A stretch of DNA of 38,639 nucleotides, taken from positions 1 to 38,639 of the forward strand of contig JAMNYG010000200.1 of the NCBI GenBank assembly GCA_023622945.1, written 5' to 3'. Position 1 is the stretch's first letter, and every line of letters starts with the position of its first letter. Position numbers and translations under genes: made by a program. Below are positions 1 to 9,393 of this stretch, one piece after another. Source of the stretch: Bacillota bacterium. GTDB lineage: Bacteria; Bacillota; Clostridia; Acetivibrionales; JAMNYG01. The notes beneath the pieces are model-generated. The model did no database searches. It was not told where the DNA came from and saw only the letters and a program-made list of their open reading frames with translations.

Positions 1-15
1 CTGCCAGAAATATAT

Positions 16-60
16 CAACACCCTGTGGTAAATCACCACAGGGTGTTGTGGTATATTCTT
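16..60 (+). terminator. Terminator-like hairpin of the upstream unit
   Basis: A perfect 14-bp inverted repeat (CAACACCCTGTGGT / ACCACAGGGTGTTG) with a 5-nt loop spans 16-48 and is followed by a broken T-rich stretch. It most likely ends the transcript entering from the left, often the fusA-tuf operon in this position in Firmicutes. The upstream gene itself is outside the window. Confidence 0.7.
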
Positions 61-226
61 GTGCTTTTTGCCCTGTTACCGGGATTTCGATCAGTAATGG
101 GGATTTTGGTCCATAGTTCCGGGAAAATCATTAAGTCGAGAAAAAGGGATACTTCTCTTAACACGAAGAATTACCTGGAAGTATGCAAAGAGTTTCAATT
201 CCTTCGAAAAAATTTTTACTTAGAAC

Positions 227-255
227 TTGAAAAACTGTTCAAAGTATAGTACAAT
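227..255 (+). promoter_or_regulatory. Promoter of the S10 operon
   Basis: TTGAAA (227-232) and TACAAT (250-255) are separated by exactly 17 bp, matching a vegetative sigma-A promoter. Predicted transcription start is near 262, which gives a leader of about 270 nt before rpsJ. It lies after the upstream terminator and before a structured leader, where the superoperon promoter is expected. Confidence 0.75.
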
Positions 256-284
256 GTTGGAGTTGTGACATGGCATACGATGAA

Positions 285-457
285 GCAACAGATTGCTATT
301 GAAAAAAATAGGGAACTGTTGCGGAGAATGTCCGATTCATGAAACCGGGCGACAGGTCACTGTACATTTTGCACCTTATATCAAGGTGTATATTTGGTAA
401 GAGTAGTACTGCCCAGGTTTAATCTGCCTTTATGGCATAAAAAGTGCCTGGGTTTTT
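285..457 (+). promoter_or_regulatory. Structured S10 leader with attenuator-like terminator
   Basis: Three hairpins are visible. GCAACAG (285-291) pairs with CTGTTGC (316-322), enclosing CTATT/AATAG. CACCTT pairs with AAGGTG around 372-388. GCCCAGG (411-417) pairs with CCTGGGT (447-453), encloses TGCC/GGCA, and runs into a T tract (453-457). The last is terminator-like and lies between promoter and rpsJ, so it could attenuate the operon. The factor is not identifiable from sequence; an autogenous ribosomal protein is a reasonable guess. Confidence 0.5.
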
Positions 458-533
458 ATATCACCCAACAGGAAACACCCGGCATAGTGTACAGAATCCT
501 TGTCGTGCATAACTAAAATGAGGAGGTTTACGT

Positions 534-845
534 ATGGCGAACAATCAAAAAATCAGGATCAGGCTGAAGGCATTTGACCACCAAATTCTCGATCAGTCTG
601 CAGAAAAAATAGTAGACACAGCGAAGCGAACCGGAGCCAAAGTATCGGGACCTGTACCGCTGCCGACACGGAAGGAAGTTATAACAATCCTCAGGGCTCC
701 CCACAAGTATAAGGATTCTCGTGAGCAGTTTGAGATGAGGACACATAAAAGGCTTATAGATATACTCTATCCTACGCCCAAAACGGTAGATGCCTTGATG
801 AGGCTTGATCTGCCGGCCGGAGTAGACATTGAGATAAAACTGTAA
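534..845 (+). CDS. rpsJ: 30S ribosomal protein S10
   Basis: This 103-aa protein is full-length S10, a component of the 30S head that also acts with NusB in antitermination in other bacteria. The family core is plain: [17 protein letters not shown] near the N-terminus and [12 protein letters not shown] in the second half. GAGGAGG lies about 8 nt before the ATG. It is the first gene of the S10 operon and is followed by a 107-nt spacer containing short repeats and a hairpin before rplC. Confidence 0.98.
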   Translation: MANNQKIRIRLKAFDHQILDQSAEKIVDTAKRTGAKVSGPVPLPTRKEVITILRAPHKYKDSREQFEMRTHKRLIDILYPTPKTVDALMRLDLPAGVDIEIKL

Positions 846-856
846 AAGAACACAAA

Positions 857-926
857 AAGTGAAAGATTTTAGAGGATCATATTTTAAAGGATCATATTAA
901 AAGGTCATGTTCATCTTGCGATGAAC
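857..926 (+). repeat. Short direct repeats and hairpin in the rpsJ-rplC spacer
   Basis: AGGATCATATT occurs twice (around 871-900) and a degenerate third copy (AGGTCATGTT) follows. Next comes a hairpin, GTTCATC (909-915), loop TTGC, GATGAAC (920-926). No T tract follows, so it is not an obvious terminator. It may be an mRNA structure affecting rplC translation or processing. Confidence 0.5.
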
Positions 927-952
927 CAATAACCATAGGAGGGACTTAACAG

Positions 953-1585
953 ATGGAAAAATGTATTCTTGGCAGAAAGATAGGGATGACACAGCTGTTT
1001 GACGAGGAAGGTTTGCTGGTGCCTGTTACTGTAATTGAGGCCGGTCCCTGCACAGTAGTGAGGAAAAAGACTATTGAAAACGATGGATATGAAGCTTTGC
1101 AGCTGGGTTTTGTCGATGTGGAAGAAAAGAAGCTGACAAAACCTGTAAGAGGACAGTTCGCTAAGGCAAATCTTCAGCCCAAAAAGTATCTAAGGGAGTT
1201 TAAGGTCTCGGATATCAGCAAATATGAAGTCGGTCAGGAGATTAAAGTTGGAGATATGTTCCAGGCCGGCGACAGGGTGGATGTCACCGGAATTTCCAAA
1301 GGAAAAGGTTTTCAGGGAGCAATTAAGAGGTTCGGTTACAGCAGGGGTAGAGAAACACATGGTTCCAAATACCACAGGCATGCAGGTTCCATGGGATCCA
1401 ACACCGACCCCGGAAGAGTGTTTAAAGGCAAAGGCCTTCCCGGTCACATGGGAGGAGAAAGAGTTACAGTCCAGAACCTTGATGTTGTGAAAGTAGATAA
1501 TGAAAGAAATCTGCTGATCGTAAAGGGAGCTGTACCTGGGCCTAAAGGCGGTCTTCTGAGCATCAAGAATACCGTTAAAGCCTGA
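953..1585 (+). CDS. rplC: 50S ribosomal protein L3
   Basis: The 210-aa product is L3, an early-assembling protein near the peptidyl transferase centre. It begins with the typical [18 protein letters not shown] and contains the SKGKGFQG and [16 protein letters not shown] segments around residues 115-165 that form the L3 loop, where the conserved glutamine methylation site lies in some bacteria. Length is normal. A strong GGAGGG precedes the ATG. It is followed after 29 nt by rplD from the chosen start. Confidence 0.98.
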   Translation: MEKCILGRKIGMTQLFDEEGLLVPVTVIEAGPCTVVRKKTIENDGYEALQLGFVDVEEKKLTKPVRGQFAKANLQPKKYLREFKVSDISKYEVGQEIKVGDMFQAGDRVDVTGISKGKGFQGAIKRFGYSRGRETHGSKYHRHAGSMGSNTDPGRVFKGKGLPGHMGGERVTVQNLDVVKVDNERNLLIVKGAVPGPKGGLLSIKNTVKA

Positions 1586-1614
1586 GAATGATGTCAGCGA
1601 AGGGAGGAAAGGAA

Positions 1615-2238
1615 ATGCCAGTTGTGAATTTATATAACATGAACGGCGAGAAGATTGGAGATATAGAACTTAGTGATAGCGTATTCGGCGCAGAGATCAA
1701 CGCAGATTTAATGCACCGGGTCGTAGTAAATCAGTTGGCCAACAGAAGACAGGGTACGCAGTCAACCAAGACAAGAGGCGAAGTGAGAGGCGGAGGCCGG
1801 AAACCCTGGAGGCAAAAGGGTACAGGAAGGGCAAGACACGGCAGCATCCGTTCTCCGATTTGGACTAAGGGTGGAATAGCACTAGGTCCCAAACCCAGGA
1901 GTTACAGATATACGCTTCCTAAGAAGGTTAAGAGAGCAGCCCTCAAGTCAGCACTGTCTTCGAAGGTTGCCGAAAATGAAATTCTGGTATTGGATGCCCT
2001 GAATTTTGATGAGATAAAGACCAAGCAGATGGTGAAAGTTCTCAACAATCTTAAAGTTGATTCAACTGCCCTGATCGTGCTTCCTGAAAAAGATGAGAAG
2101 GTTGAGAAATCCGCCAGAAATATACCGGGTATCAAAACTGCGTTAGTCAATACCATCAATGTATATGACATCCTGAAGCATGACAAGTTCATCATAACAA
2201 AGGACGCAGTCTCAAAGGTCGAGGAGGTGTATGCGTGA
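1615..2238 (+). CDS. rplD: 50S ribosomal protein L4
   Basis: L4 (207 aa) binds 23S rRNA and lines the exit tunnel. The [23 protein letters not shown] segment around residues 55-80 is the tunnel-reaching loop. The ORF track starts at 1588, but the ATG at 1615 is preferred because GGGAGG sits just upstream and the protein then begins [11 protein letters not shown], as family members do. The stop overlaps the rplW start by one base. In other bacteria L4 represses its own operon; the leader here is a candidate target, unproven. Confidence 0.97.
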   Translation: MPVVNLYNMNGEKIGDIELSDSVFGAEINADLMHRVVVNQLANRRQGTQSTKTRGEVRGGGRKPWRQKGTGRARHGSIRSPIWTKGGIALGPKPRSYRYTLPKKVKRAALKSALSSKVAENEILVLDALNFDEIKTKQMVKVLNNLKVDSTALIVLPEKDEKVEKSARNIPGIKTALVNTINVYDILKHDKFIITKDAVSKVEEVYA

Positions 2239-2591
2239 TGAGACCCGCCGAGGATATCATAATTGGTCCATATATAACTGAAAAAAGCAATGAGGAAATT
2301 GCAAATGGCAAATACACCTTTAAGGTTCATCCAGATGCAAATAAAACAGAAATTAAGCTGGCTGTAGAGAAGCTTTTCCAGGTTAAAGTGCTGAAAGTGA
2401 ACACGGTTAACTATAAAGGTAAAGTTAAGAGACTGGGTGTTCATATCGGGAAGAGACCTGACTGGAAAAAGGCTGTTGTAAAAATAGATACCGATCCCAA
2501 GCCTGAAACTTATCTTACTAAGGGCGGTAAGGAAGTCGTTCTCAACAAGAAATACAAGACAAGTATTGAAGAATTCGGCGTAACACAGTAA
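2238..2591 (+). CDS. rplW: 50S ribosomal protein L23
   Basis: L23 sits at the tunnel exit and docks trigger factor and SRP. The family pattern is clear: PYITEKSNEE, then YTFKVHPDANKTEIKLAVEKLF and VNTVNYKGK. The ATG at 2238 overlaps the rplD stop in a TGATG arrangement; the track uses the GTG one codon earlier. Both are in range of GAGGAGG. At 117 aa it is longer than the roughly 95-aa Bacillus protein, owing to a C-terminal tail of about 20 residues. Confidence 0.96.
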   Translation: MRPAEDIIIGPYITEKSNEEIANGKYTFKVHPDANKTEIKLAVEKLFQVKVLKVNTVNYKGKVKRLGVHIGKRPDWKKAVVKIDTDPKPETYLTKGGKEVVLNKKYKTSIEEFGVTQ

Positions 2592-2623
2592 TCAAGGATG
2601 TTAGATTAAAGGAGTGAGAAGAA

Positions 2624-3451
2624 ATGGCAATAAGAGGTTACAGTCCTACTTCTCCCGCCAGAAGGTTTATGACAGTATCGACTTTCGAAGAGATTACAAA
2701 AAAGGAACCTGAAAAGTCTCTGTTAAGACCTTTGAGGAAGAAAGGCGGCAGAAATGCAAGCGGAAGAATTACCGTACGTCATCAGGGCGGCGGAGCAAAA
2801 CAAAAATATAGAGTTATAGATTTTAAAAGAGATAAGGACGGAATTCCCGCCAAGGTAGCGGCTATAGAATATGACCCCAACAGAACGGCAAACATCGCTC
2901 TTCTCCATTATGTTGACGGAGAGAAAAGATATATTCTGGCCCCTGTTGGACTGAAAGTGGGCGACACAGTAGAGTCCGGAGAAAACGCAGACATAAAGCC
3001 GGGAAATGCTCTTCCTCTTGAAAACATACCTGTAGGTACAATGATTCACAACATAGAGTTAAAGGCCGGCAAAGGCGGCCAGCTTGTAAGGTCAGCCGGC
3101 GGTGCAGCACAGCTTATGGCTAAGGAAGGCGATTATGCACAGGTAAGGTTGCCTTCAGGAGAAGTCAGAATGCTTCCGATAAAGTGCAAAGCTACCATAG
3201 GACAGGTTGGAAACGTAGATCATGAGAATATCTCTATCGGCAAAGCCGGAAGAAAGAGATGGATGGGAATCAGACCTACGGTCAGAGGTGTTGTAATGAA
3301 TCCTGTGGATCATCCACACGGCGGTGGAGAAGGAAAGTCTCCTATAGGAATGCCTTCACCTGTTACTCCGTGGGGTAAGCCAACTCTCGGATACAAGACA
3401 AGAAAGAAGAACAAGTGGAGCGATAAGTTCATAGTAAAGAAAAGAAAATAA
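2624..3451 (+). CDS. rplB: 50S ribosomal protein L2
   Basis: L2 (275 aa) is a highly conserved 23S-binding protein needed for subunit joining. It has the N-terminal [13 protein letters not shown], the [17 protein letters not shown] segment, and the conserved C-terminal [14 protein letters not shown] motif near residues 223-236, which contains the histidine essential for function. Length is standard. AAAGGAGTGAG lies upstream of the ATG. Confidence 0.99.
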   Translation: MAIRGYSPTSPARRFMTVSTFEEITKKEPEKSLLRPLRKKGGRNASGRITVRHQGGGAKQKYRVIDFKRDKDGIPAKVAAIEYDPNRTANIALLHYVDGEKRYILAPVGLKVGDTVESGENADIKPGNALPLENIPVGTMIHNIELKAGKGGQLVRSAGGAAQLMAKEGDYAQVRLPSGEVRMLPIKCKATIGQVGNVDHENISIGKAGRKRWMGIRPTVRGVVMNPVDHPHGGGEGKSPIGMPSPVTPWGKPTLGYKTRKKNKWSDKFIVKKRK

Positions 3452-3515
3452 GAATCATCCTTGAGGCAGCCTGACTTTTGGCAGCTGCCGAAAGTGCGGA
3501 AGGAGGATTAGGTTA

Positions 3516-3800
3516 ATGGGAAGATCGTTGAAGAAGGGACCTTATGTTGATAAAAAACTTCTAAAGCGGATTGAGGAAATGAACGAGAGAAACGAAAAAA
3601 GGGTTATTAAAACCTGGTCAAGGGATTCGACAATATTTCCGCAGATGGTAGGTCATACAATCGCAGTTCATGACGGAAGAAAGCATGTTCCTGTTTATAT
3701 AACAGAAGAAATGGTAGGTCATAAGCTCGGAGAATTTGCTCCTACAAGAACGTTCAGGGGACATGGGCATCACACCGAAAGATCTACCGCTTTGAAGTAG
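3516..3800 (+). CDS. rpsS: 30S ribosomal protein S19
   Basis: S19 (94 aa) belongs to the 30S head and contacts the A-site tRNA region. It begins [15 protein letters not shown] and ends [17 protein letters not shown], both diagnostic. The 64-nt spacer before it includes a GGAGGATTAGG ribosome site; the spacer sequence GGCAGC...GCTGCC near 3464-3488 can pair into a small hairpin. Confidence 0.98.
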   Translation: MGRSLKKGPYVDKKLLKRIEEMNERNEKRVIKTWSRDSTIFPQMVGHTIAVHDGRKHVPVYITEEMVGHKLGEFAPTRTFRGHGHHTERSTALK

Positions 3801-3831
3801 TACAATCCCGTGCTGAAAGGAGGAATTCCAG

Positions 3832-4308
3832 TTGGAGAAGAAGGTCAGAACCAAAGAAGAGCTTTTGAGCAATAAGGAGCAATTGATCAAGGAGTATCAC
3901 TCTGTCCATCCTAAGTCCAAAAAGCCGGCCCTGCTGACAAAAAAGGAAAGAAAAATACTGGGCATAGGCAAGGATGAAGGAAGGGCTGTGTTAAGATATG
4001 CCCGTATTTCACCCAGAAAAGTAAAAATAGTTATAGACTTGATAAAGGGAAAAGATCTTGACGAAGCATACGCTATACTTAAATATACACCTAAGGCTGC
4101 TGCCGGCATTCTGATGAAGCTGCTGAAATCCGCAGAAGCAAATGCGGTGAACAATAACGGCTTAAACAGCGATCAGCTTTACGTGGCAGAGGCATATGCA
4201 AATCAGGGTCCCACACTGAAAAGGATTATGCCGAGAGCAAGAGGCACTGCCTACAGAATAAGGAAAAGAACCAGTCACATAACTGTGGTAGTTAAGGAGA
4301 GAAAGTAA
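3832..4308 (+). CDS. rplV: 50S ribosomal protein L22 with N-terminal extension
   Basis: The L22 core starts near residue 51 (RAVLRYARISPRKVK) and includes the long tunnel hairpin ending LKRIMPRARGTAYRIRKRTSHI. The total is 158 aa against about 110 in Bacillus. The extra 50 N-terminal residues are basic and helical in character (KEELLSNKEQLIKEYHSVHP). The TTG at 3832 has an excellent AAAGGAGG site 8 nt upstream, so the extension is likely translated. L22 lines the exit tunnel; the role of the extension is unknown. Confidence 0.95.
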   Translation: MEKKVRTKEELLSNKEQLIKEYHSVHPKSKKPALLTKKERKILGIGKDEGRAVLRYARISPRKVKIVIDLIKGKDLDEAYAILKYTPKAAAGILMKLLKSAEANAVNNNGLNSDQLYVAEAYANQGPTLKRIMPRARGTAYRIRKRTSHITVVVKERK

Positions 4309-4327
4309 CGGAAAAGGAGGTTAGAGG

Positions 4328-4996
4328 ATGGGCCAGAAAGTAAATCCGCATGGTCTGAGAGTAGGAATAATCAAAGATTGGGATACGAAATGGTTTGCAA
4401 CCAAGAAGAACTTCGCCCAGTACCTGGTAGAAGATACTAAAATAAGGAAGTTTATTAAAGAAAAGCTTTACTCGGCCGGAATTTCAAGAATTGAAATTGA
4501 GAGAGCTGCCAACAAGCTTAAAATAAACATAAATACGGCCAAGCCCGGACTTGTTATAGGCAGAGGAGGACAAGGCATCGAAGAGCTGAGAAAACAGCTG
4601 GAGAAACTGACCGAGAGCAACGTTCTCATTAACATCACCGAAATAAAGGCTCCGGAAATGGATGCACAACTGGTTGCAGAAAACATTGCCGCTCAGCTGG
4701 AAAGAAGAGTATCATACAGAAGGGCCATGAAGCAGGCAATGGCAAGAGCCATGAGGCTTGGTGCCAAAGGTATCAAGACTTCCGTTTCAGGACGTTTGGG
4801 AGGAGCGGAAATCGCAAGAACTGAGCATTATCATGAAGGTACCATTCCTCTCCAGACTTTAAGGGCAGACATTGATTACGGTTTTGCTGAAGCAAATACC
4901 ACTTACGGCAAGATAGGAGTAAAGGTATGGATATATAAAGGAGAAGTTCTTCCTGCTGTTAAGAAAGAGAACAGGGCGGAAGGAGGAGAACGGTAA
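4328..4996 (+). CDS. rpsC: 30S ribosomal protein S3
   Basis: S3 (222 aa) forms part of the mRNA entry site. It starts [21 protein letters not shown] and carries the KH-domain GXXG loop in [16 protein letters not shown] (about residues 75-90). The C-terminal domain [18 protein letters not shown] is conserved. The AAAGGAGG site before the ATG is strong. The stop overlaps the rplP ATG by one base, giving tight translational coupling. Confidence 0.98.
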   Translation: MGQKVNPHGLRVGIIKDWDTKWFATKKNFAQYLVEDTKIRKFIKEKLYSAGISRIEIERAANKLKININTAKPGLVIGRGGQGIEELRKQLEKLTESNVLINITEIKAPEMDAQLVAENIAAQLERRVSYRRAMKQAMARAMRLGAKGIKTSVSGRLGGAEIARTEHYHEGTIPLQTLRADIDYGFAEANTTYGKIGVKVWIYKGEVLPAVKKENRAEGGER

Positions 4997-5436
4997 TGTT
5001 AATGCCAAAAAGGGTTAAATACAGGAAGGTTCAGAGAGGCAGGATGAAGGGAACCGCTTCAAGAGGCAACTATGTTGCTCACGGCGACTACGGACTTATG
5101 GCCCTTGAACCGGCTTGGATAACAAGCAATCAGATAGAAGCAGCCAGGGTTGCCATGACACGTTTCGTAAGAAGAGGCGGTCAGGTATGGATAAAGATTT
5201 TCCCGGATAAGCCTGTTACGCGTAAACCTGCAGAAACTCGTATGGGTAGCGGAAAAGGTTCCCCGGAATACTGGGTTGCTGTTGTTAAGCCTGGAAGAAT
5301 ATTATTTGAGATAGCGGGCGTACCCGAAGAAACAGCAAGAGAGGCCCTCAGGCTTGCAGCGCACAAGCTGCCTGTTAAGTGCAAGTTTGTAGCCCGCGAA
5401 AAAGAAATAGGTGGTGAAGCAAATGAAAGCCAGTGA
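4996..5436 (+). CDS. rplP: 50S ribosomal protein L16
   Basis: L16 (146 aa) helps shape the A-site and is in contact with tRNA elbows. It starts [11 protein letters not shown], as in Bacillus, and contains [19 protein letters not shown], which carries the conserved arginine hydroxylated in some bacteria. The ATG overlaps the rpsC stop, and the C-terminal codons overlap the rpmC start. Confidence 0.98.
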   Translation: MLMPKRVKYRKVQRGRMKGTASRGNYVAHGDYGLMALEPAWITSNQIEAARVAMTRFVRRGGQVWIKIFPDKPVTRKPAETRMGSGKGSPEYWVAVVKPGRILFEIAGVPEETAREALRLAAHKLPVKCKFVAREKEIGGEANESQ

Positions 5437-5626
5437 ACTCAGAGAAAAATCACAGAGCGAATTGCAGAAGGAATTGGCCGAACTGAAAAGCGAATTGTTT
5501 AAGCTGAGATTTCAGCTTGCTACAAATCAGCTTGAAAATCCGATGAGGTTGAGACAGGTTAAGAGATCAATTGCCCGTGTTAAAACCATAATGAGGGAAA
5601 GAGAATTGAAAGGTACGGATAAGTAG
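5423..5626 (+). CDS. rpmC: 50S ribosomal protein L29
   Basis: L29 (67 aa) is a two-helix protein at the tunnel exit next to L23. It begins [22 protein letters not shown] and contains the conserved [21 protein letters not shown] stretch. The track begins at a GTG at 5411, but the ATG at 5423 fits the family and follows AGGTGGTG. It overlaps the end of rplP by 14 nt, implying coupled translation. Confidence 0.97.
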   Translation: MKASELREKSQSELQKELAELKSELFKLRFQLATNQLENPMRLRQVKRSIARVKTIMRERELKGTDK

Positions 5627-5653
5627 CATTCATACTGAAAGGAGGTAAGCAGG

Positions 5654-5911
5654 TTGGCTGAGAGGGGTTCTAGAAAAACAAGAGTAGGCAAAGTTGTAAG
5701 CGATAAAATGGATAAGACTATAGTAGTTGCTGTAGAAACCATAGTCAGGCATCCATTATATAAAAAGACCGTTAAAAGGACATATAAGCTGAAGGCTCAT
5801 GATGAGAACAATGAATGCAAAGTTGGCGATAAGGTTAAGGTTATGGAAACCCGTCCTCTGAGCAGGGAAAAGAGATGGAGGCTTGTTGAGATTATTGAGA
5901 GAGCTCAGTAA
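5654..5911 (+). CDS. rpsQ: 30S ribosomal protein S17
   Basis: S17 (85 aa) is an OB-fold 16S binder. [27 protein letters not shown] and the C-terminal [19 protein letters not shown] are family hallmarks. The TTG start at 5654 is preceded by AAAGGAGG at a normal distance, and the next residues [11 protein letters not shown] agree with homologues. Confidence 0.97.
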   Translation: MAERGSRKTRVGKVVSDKMDKTIVVAVETIVRHPLYKKTVKRTYKLKAHDENNECKVGDKVKVMETRPLSREKRWRLVEIIERAQ

Positions 5912-5934
5912 ATCTTTTGAAAGGAGGCAACAGT

Positions 5935-6303
5935 ATGATTCAGATGCAAACAAGGCTGAAAGTTGCAGACAACACCGGAGCAAAAGAGCTTATGTGCATC
6001 AAGGTTCTTGGAGGCTCCAGGAGAAAGTATGCAAATATTGGGGATGTTGTGATAGCTTCTGTTAAAAGCGCAACACCCGGCGGTGTTGTAAAAAAAGGTG
6101 AAGTTGTAAAGTGCGTCATTGTCCGTTCCAAGAAAGGTTTAAGAAGACGTGACGGTTCATATATCAAGTTTGATGAAAATGCTGCTGTTATTATTCGTGA
6201 CGACAATAATCCGCGGGGGACTCGTATATTCGGTCCTGTAGCGAGAGAATTAAGGGATAAGGATTTCATGAGAATACTTTCCCTCGCGCCGGAAGTTCTT
6301 TAA
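5935..6303 (+). CDS. rplN: 50S ribosomal protein L14
   Basis: L14 (122 aa) lies at the subunit interface and binds RsfS in other species. It begins [27 protein letters not shown] and ends [12 protein letters not shown], both nearly invariant. The ATG at 5935 is used instead of the track start at 5917 because GGAGGC is just upstream and the length becomes the standard 122 aa. Confidence 0.98.
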   Translation: MIQMQTRLKVADNTGAKELMCIKVLGGSRRKYANIGDVVIASVKSATPGGVVKKGEVVKCVIVRSKKGLRRRDGSYIKFDENAAVIIRDDNNPRGTRIFGPVARELRDKDFMRILSLAPEVL

Positions 6304-6321
6304 GGGAGGAGGCAGCTTAAA

Positions 6322-6672
6322 TTGGCTAATAAAGTTCATGTAAAAAAAGGAGATACAGTATATGTCCTTTCTGGCAAGGACAGAGGCAAAAAGGGCAAGG
6401 TCCTTAGAGTAATCCCTGATGACATGATGGTGATTGTTGAAGGCGTAAACATGACAACCAAGCATGTAAGACCCAGAAGTGCTTATCAGCAGGGCGGAAT
6501 AATACACCAGGAATCACCCATAAGCAGTTCAAAGGTAATGCTTGTATGCCCGAGATGCGGAAAGCCTACAAAGATAGCCAAGGAATTTCTTGATAACGGC
6601 CAGAAGGTAAGAAAATGCAAGAAGTGCAATGAAATTATAGACGTCATAAGCGAAAAGAAGGTCGAAAAGTAA
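6322..6672 (+). CDS. rplX: 50S ribosomal protein L24, zinc-ribbon form
   Basis: L24 (116 aa) initiates 50S assembly. The KOW motif is at the N-terminus ([21 protein letters not shown]) and [11 protein letters not shown] follows. The C-terminal half carries CPRC (C76, C79) and CKKC (C99, C102), a likely zinc ribbon that Bacillus L24 lacks. The TTG start follows a GGGAGGAGG site. Confidence 0.97.
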   Translation: MANKVHVKKGDTVYVLSGKDRGKKGKVLRVIPDDMMVIVEGVNMTTKHVRPRSAYQQGGIIHQESPISSSKVMLVCPRCGKPTKIAKEFLDNGQKVRKCKKCNEIIDVISEKKVEK

Positions 6673-6698
6673 TACTCTCTGAAAGGAGGTTAATTTAA

Positions 6699-7241
6699 GT
6701 GGCCAGGTTAAAAGAAAAGTACCTGAACGAAGTTGTTCCAGCTTTACAAGCTAAGTTTAAATATAAAAACGTTATGCAAGTGCCGAAGCTAGAGAAAGTT
6801 GTAATAAACATGGGCGTGGGAGATGTCAAGGAAAACCCCAAGGCCATAGATTCAGCAGTTAATGATTTGGCAATGATAACAGGACAAAAACCTGTGGTTA
6901 CCAAAGCCAAGAAATCAGTCGCGGCTTTTAAGATAAGAGAAGGAATGAACATCGGATGCAAGGTAACTCTAAGGGGCAACAGGATGTATGAGTTCGTAGA
7001 TAAGCTGTTTAACGTTGCTCTTCCGAGGGTTAGAGACTTCAGAGGTGTATCGCCTAACTCCTTCGACGGGAGAGGAAACTATTCCCTGGGAGTAAGGGAA
7101 CAGCTCATCTTCCCTGAAATAGATTACGACAAGATCGACAAAGTCAGAGGAATGGACATTTCTTTCGTTACAACCGCAAAGACGGATGAAGAAGCAAGGG
7201 AACTTTTGAAGCTTTTGGGTATGCCGTTTAGCCAGAGCTAA
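6699..7241 (+). CDS. rplE: 50S ribosomal protein L5
   Basis: L5 (180 aa) binds 5S rRNA and contacts P-site tRNA. The family is shown by [33 protein letters not shown], and [25 protein letters not shown]. Length is normal. The GTG start is preceded by AAAGGAGG. Its stop is 16 nt before rpsN. Confidence 0.98.
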   Translation: MARLKEKYLNEVVPALQAKFKYKNVMQVPKLEKVVINMGVGDVKENPKAIDSAVNDLAMITGQKPVVTKAKKSVAAFKIREGMNIGCKVTLRGNRMYEFVDKLFNVALPRVRDFRGVSPNSFDGRGNYSLGVREQLIFPEIDYDKIDKVRGMDISFVTTAKTDEEARELLKLLGMPFSQS

Positions 7242-7257
7242 AAGGAGGGATTGACGC

Positions 7258-7443
7258 GTGGCGAAAAAATCATTGATAATGAAACAGCAAAGAAAGCCCA
7301 AGTTCAGCACAAGGGCATATAACAGGTGCAAACTTTGCGGAAGGCCTCATGCGTACATGAGGAAGTTCGGAGTATGCCGTCTGTGCTTCAGAATGTTGGC
7401 ATATAAAGGACAGATACCGGGTGTGAAAAAAGCCAGTTGGTAA
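7258..7443 (+). CDS. rpsN: 30S ribosomal protein S14 type Z
   Basis: This 61-aa form has four cysteines, C24, C27, C40 and C43 (CKLCGRPH ... VCRLCF), that bind zinc; hence it is the short zinc-containing S14. It is in the 30S head. The GTG start follows AAAGGAGGG. The zinc-free paralogue that many Firmicutes keep for zinc limitation is not in this window. Confidence 0.98.
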   Translation: MAKKSLIMKQQRKPKFSTRAYNRCKLCGRPHAYMRKFGVCRLCFRMLAYKGQIPGVKKASW

Positions 7444-7469
7444 TACGATCTTTGGAAGGAGGTTAGGCT

Positions 7470-7868
7470 ATGCAAATTACTGATTCCATCGCTGATATGC
7501 TTACCAGGATAAGGAATGCAAGCTCTGCGAAGCATGAATCAGTCGATATTCCGGCTTCAAATATGAAAAAAGCAATAGCAGAGATATTGCTTGAGGAAGG
7601 ATACATCAAGAACGTTGAATATATAGATGACAACAAACAGGGTATTATCAGGATCACTTTAAAATATACAGCTAACAAGCAAAGCGTTATCAGTGGATTG
7701 AAAAGGATAAGCAAACCCGGTCTCAGGGTATATGCCAGGAAGGATGAAATACCTAAGGTCCTTGGAGGACTGGGTATAGCCATTCTGTCCACATCAAAAG
7801 GCATAATGACCGATAAACAAGCCAGAAAAGTAGGTGTTGGAGGAGAAGTGCTTGCTTTCATCTGGTAA
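7470..7868 (+). CDS. rpsH: 30S ribosomal protein S8
   Basis: S8 (132 aa) is a primary 16S binder and, in enterobacteria, the repressor of the spc operon. It begins [17 protein letters not shown] and ends GGEVLAFIW, as usual, with [15 protein letters not shown]-type sequence near residues 105-120. GGAGG lies upstream of the ATG. A 66-nt spacer with a small hairpin follows. Confidence 0.98.
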   Translation: MQITDSIADMLTRIRNASSAKHESVDIPASNMKKAIAEILLEEGYIKNVEYIDDNKQGIIRITLKYTANKQSVISGLKRISKPGLRVYARKDEIPKVLGGLGIAILSTSKGIMTDKQARKVGVGGEVLAFIW

Positions 7869-7890
7869 TTGATGAAACGGTTTCTGAAAA

Positions 7891-7907
7891 GGACGCACAT
7901 GTCGTCC
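7891..7907 (+). other. Small hairpin in the rpsH-rplF spacer
   Basis: GGACG (7891-7895) pairs with CGTCC (7903-7907) around a 7-nt loop. It has no T tract. It lies in one of the few longer spacers inside the spc part and could be a protein-binding or processing site, though the evidence is only the pairing. Confidence 0.3.
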
Positions 7908-7934
7908 ATAATCTTAAGAACAGGAGGGTAAGGC

Positions 7935-8474
7935 ATGTCAAGAATTGGCAGACTGCCTATAAAAATTCCGGCAGGAGTAGATGTAAAAGTTGACGCTGAC
8001 AATGTAGTAACCGTAAAAGGTCAGAAAGGTACTTTGACAAAAAAATTCCACAACGATATGATAATAAAGGTTGAAGACGGTGTTATTAAAGTTGAAAGGC
8101 CGTCTGATGAGAAGATGCACAAGTCACTTCACGGACTTACCAGGACATTGATTAACAATATGGTGGAAGGCGTTACAAAGGGATATGAAAAGGCCCTTGA
8201 AATTCAAGGTGTAGGTTATAGAGCGCAGAAGCAGGGTAAAAAGCTGGTTCTTACTTTAGGGTATTCACATCCTGTTGAATTGGAAGAACCTGAAGGGATT
8301 ACGGTAGAAGTTCCTGCACAGAACAAAATCATAGTAAAAGGTATAGACAAGCAGGCTGTCGGGGAATTTGCAGCGATCATAAGAAGCAAGAGGAGACCCG
8401 AAGTCTACAAGGGCAAAGGCATCAGATATGAAGGTGAAGTAGTAAGACTTAAGGAAGGCAAGACTGGAAAATAG
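7935..8474 (+). CDS. rplF: 50S ribosomal protein L6
   Basis: L6 (179 aa) lies near the factor-binding site. It starts [16 protein letters not shown] and has the C-terminal signature [18 protein letters not shown]. Two L6 domains fill the length, as expected. An AGGAGGGTAAGG site precedes the ATG. Confidence 0.98.
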   Translation: MSRIGRLPIKIPAGVDVKVDADNVVTVKGQKGTLTKKFHNDMIIKVEDGVIKVERPSDEKMHKSLHGLTRTLINNMVEGVTKGYEKALEIQGVGYRAQKQGKKLVLTLGYSHPVELEEPEGITVEVPAQNKIIVKGIDKQAVGEFAAIIRSKRRPEVYKGKGIRYEGEVVRLKEGKTGK

Positions 8475-8494
8475 CAGGAAGGAGTTGAGAATAA

Positions 8495-8863
8495 ATGATT
8501 AAGAAGCCGAGCAGAAACCAAGTCAGGCTCAGGAAACATGCCAGGGTCCGTAAGAAAGTAACCGGCACCCCTGAAAGACCCAGACTTAACGTGTTCAGAA
8601 GCCTGAAACATATATATGCACAGATTATTGACGATACAACCGGACATACTCTTGTAGCGGCATCAACTCTGGACGAAGCCTTGAAAGATTCGCTTAAAAA
8701 CGGCGGAAATAAAGAAGCTGCAAGGGCAGTTGGAAAATTAATAGCAGAGAAAGCTTTGGATAAAGGCATAAAGCAAGTTGTATTTGACAGAGGCGGCTAT
8801 CTTTATCACGGAAGAGTAAAAGAACTTGCTGAAGGCGCAAGAGAAGCAGGATTGGATTTCTAA
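8495..8863 (+). CDS. rplR: 50S ribosomal protein L18
   Basis: L18 (122 aa) binds 5S rRNA with L5. [35 protein letters not shown] is diagnostic, and [26 protein letters not shown] closes the protein as in homologues. Start and length are normal, with GGAAGGAGT upstream. Confidence 0.98.
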   Translation: MIKKPSRNQVRLRKHARVRKKVTGTPERPRLNVFRSLKHIYAQIIDDTTGHTLVAASTLDEALKDSLKNGGNKEAARAVGKLIAEKALDKGIKQVVFDRGGYLYHGRVKELAEGAREAGLDF

Positions 8864-8880
8864 AAAAGGAGGGGAAGAAT

Positions 8881-9381
8881 TTGCAGCGTATTGATCCAAA
8901 CACACTGGAATTAAAAGAAAAGGTTGTTAATATCGGGCGTGTTGCAAAGGTTGTTAAAGGCGGCAGGAATTTCCGTTTCAGCGCTCTTGTGGTAGTCGGA
9001 GATGAAAACGGCCATGTTGGAAGCGGCCTGGGAAAAGCTGCTGAAATTCCGGATGCCATAAGAAAAGGTATAGAGGATGCCAAGAAGAATCTTATTAAGG
9101 TACCCATAGTAGAAACTACAATTCCCCATGAAACAATAGGCGAATACGGTGCGGGCAAAGTTCTGCTCAAGCCTGCAGGACCCGGTACAGGAGTTATAGC
9201 AGGCGGACCTGTCAGGGCGGTATTGGAGCTGGCAGGAATTCGTGATATAAGAACAAAGTCACTTGGATCCAACAATCCTATCAACATGGTAAGAGCAACC
9301 ATAAATGGACTGTCACAGCTCAAAACAGCTGAAGAAGTTGCCAGGCTGCGTGGTAAGACAGTAGAAGAAATACTAGGTTAG
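8881..9381 (+). CDS. rpsE: 30S ribosomal protein S5
   Basis: S5 (166 aa) is at the mRNA entry and decoding side of the 30S; mutations here can cause spectinomycin resistance. The double-stranded RNA-binding part has [26 protein letters not shown]-like sequence at residues 15-45 and the C-terminal half has [21 protein letters not shown]. The TTG start follows AGGAGGGG. Confidence 0.98.
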   Translation: MQRIDPNTLELKEKVVNIGRVAKVVKGGRNFRFSALVVVGDENGHVGSGLGKAAEIPDAIRKGIEDAKKNLIKVPIVETTIPHETIGEYGAGKVLLKPAGPGTGVIAGGPVRAVLELAGIRDIRTKSLGSNNPINMVRATINGLSQLKTAEEVARLRGKTVEEILG

Positions 9382-9393
9382 GGGGGAACTTCA

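Noticed and set aside
25-249. 74-aa ORF at the left end
   Set aside because: It lies within the terminator and S10 promoter region, has no ribosome site and no family likeness.
285-457. T-box reading of the S10 leader
   Set aside because: The conserved T-box sequence needed to bind the tRNA acceptor end is not present.
1588-1614. Upstream ATG codons of rplD in the track
   Set aside because: GGGAGG, the ribosome site, lies inside this stretch, and the family starts at MPVVNLY, so ATG 1615 is preferred.
1902-2444. 180-aa minus-strand ORF
   Set aside because: It is antisense to rplD and rplW, with no recognisable domain.
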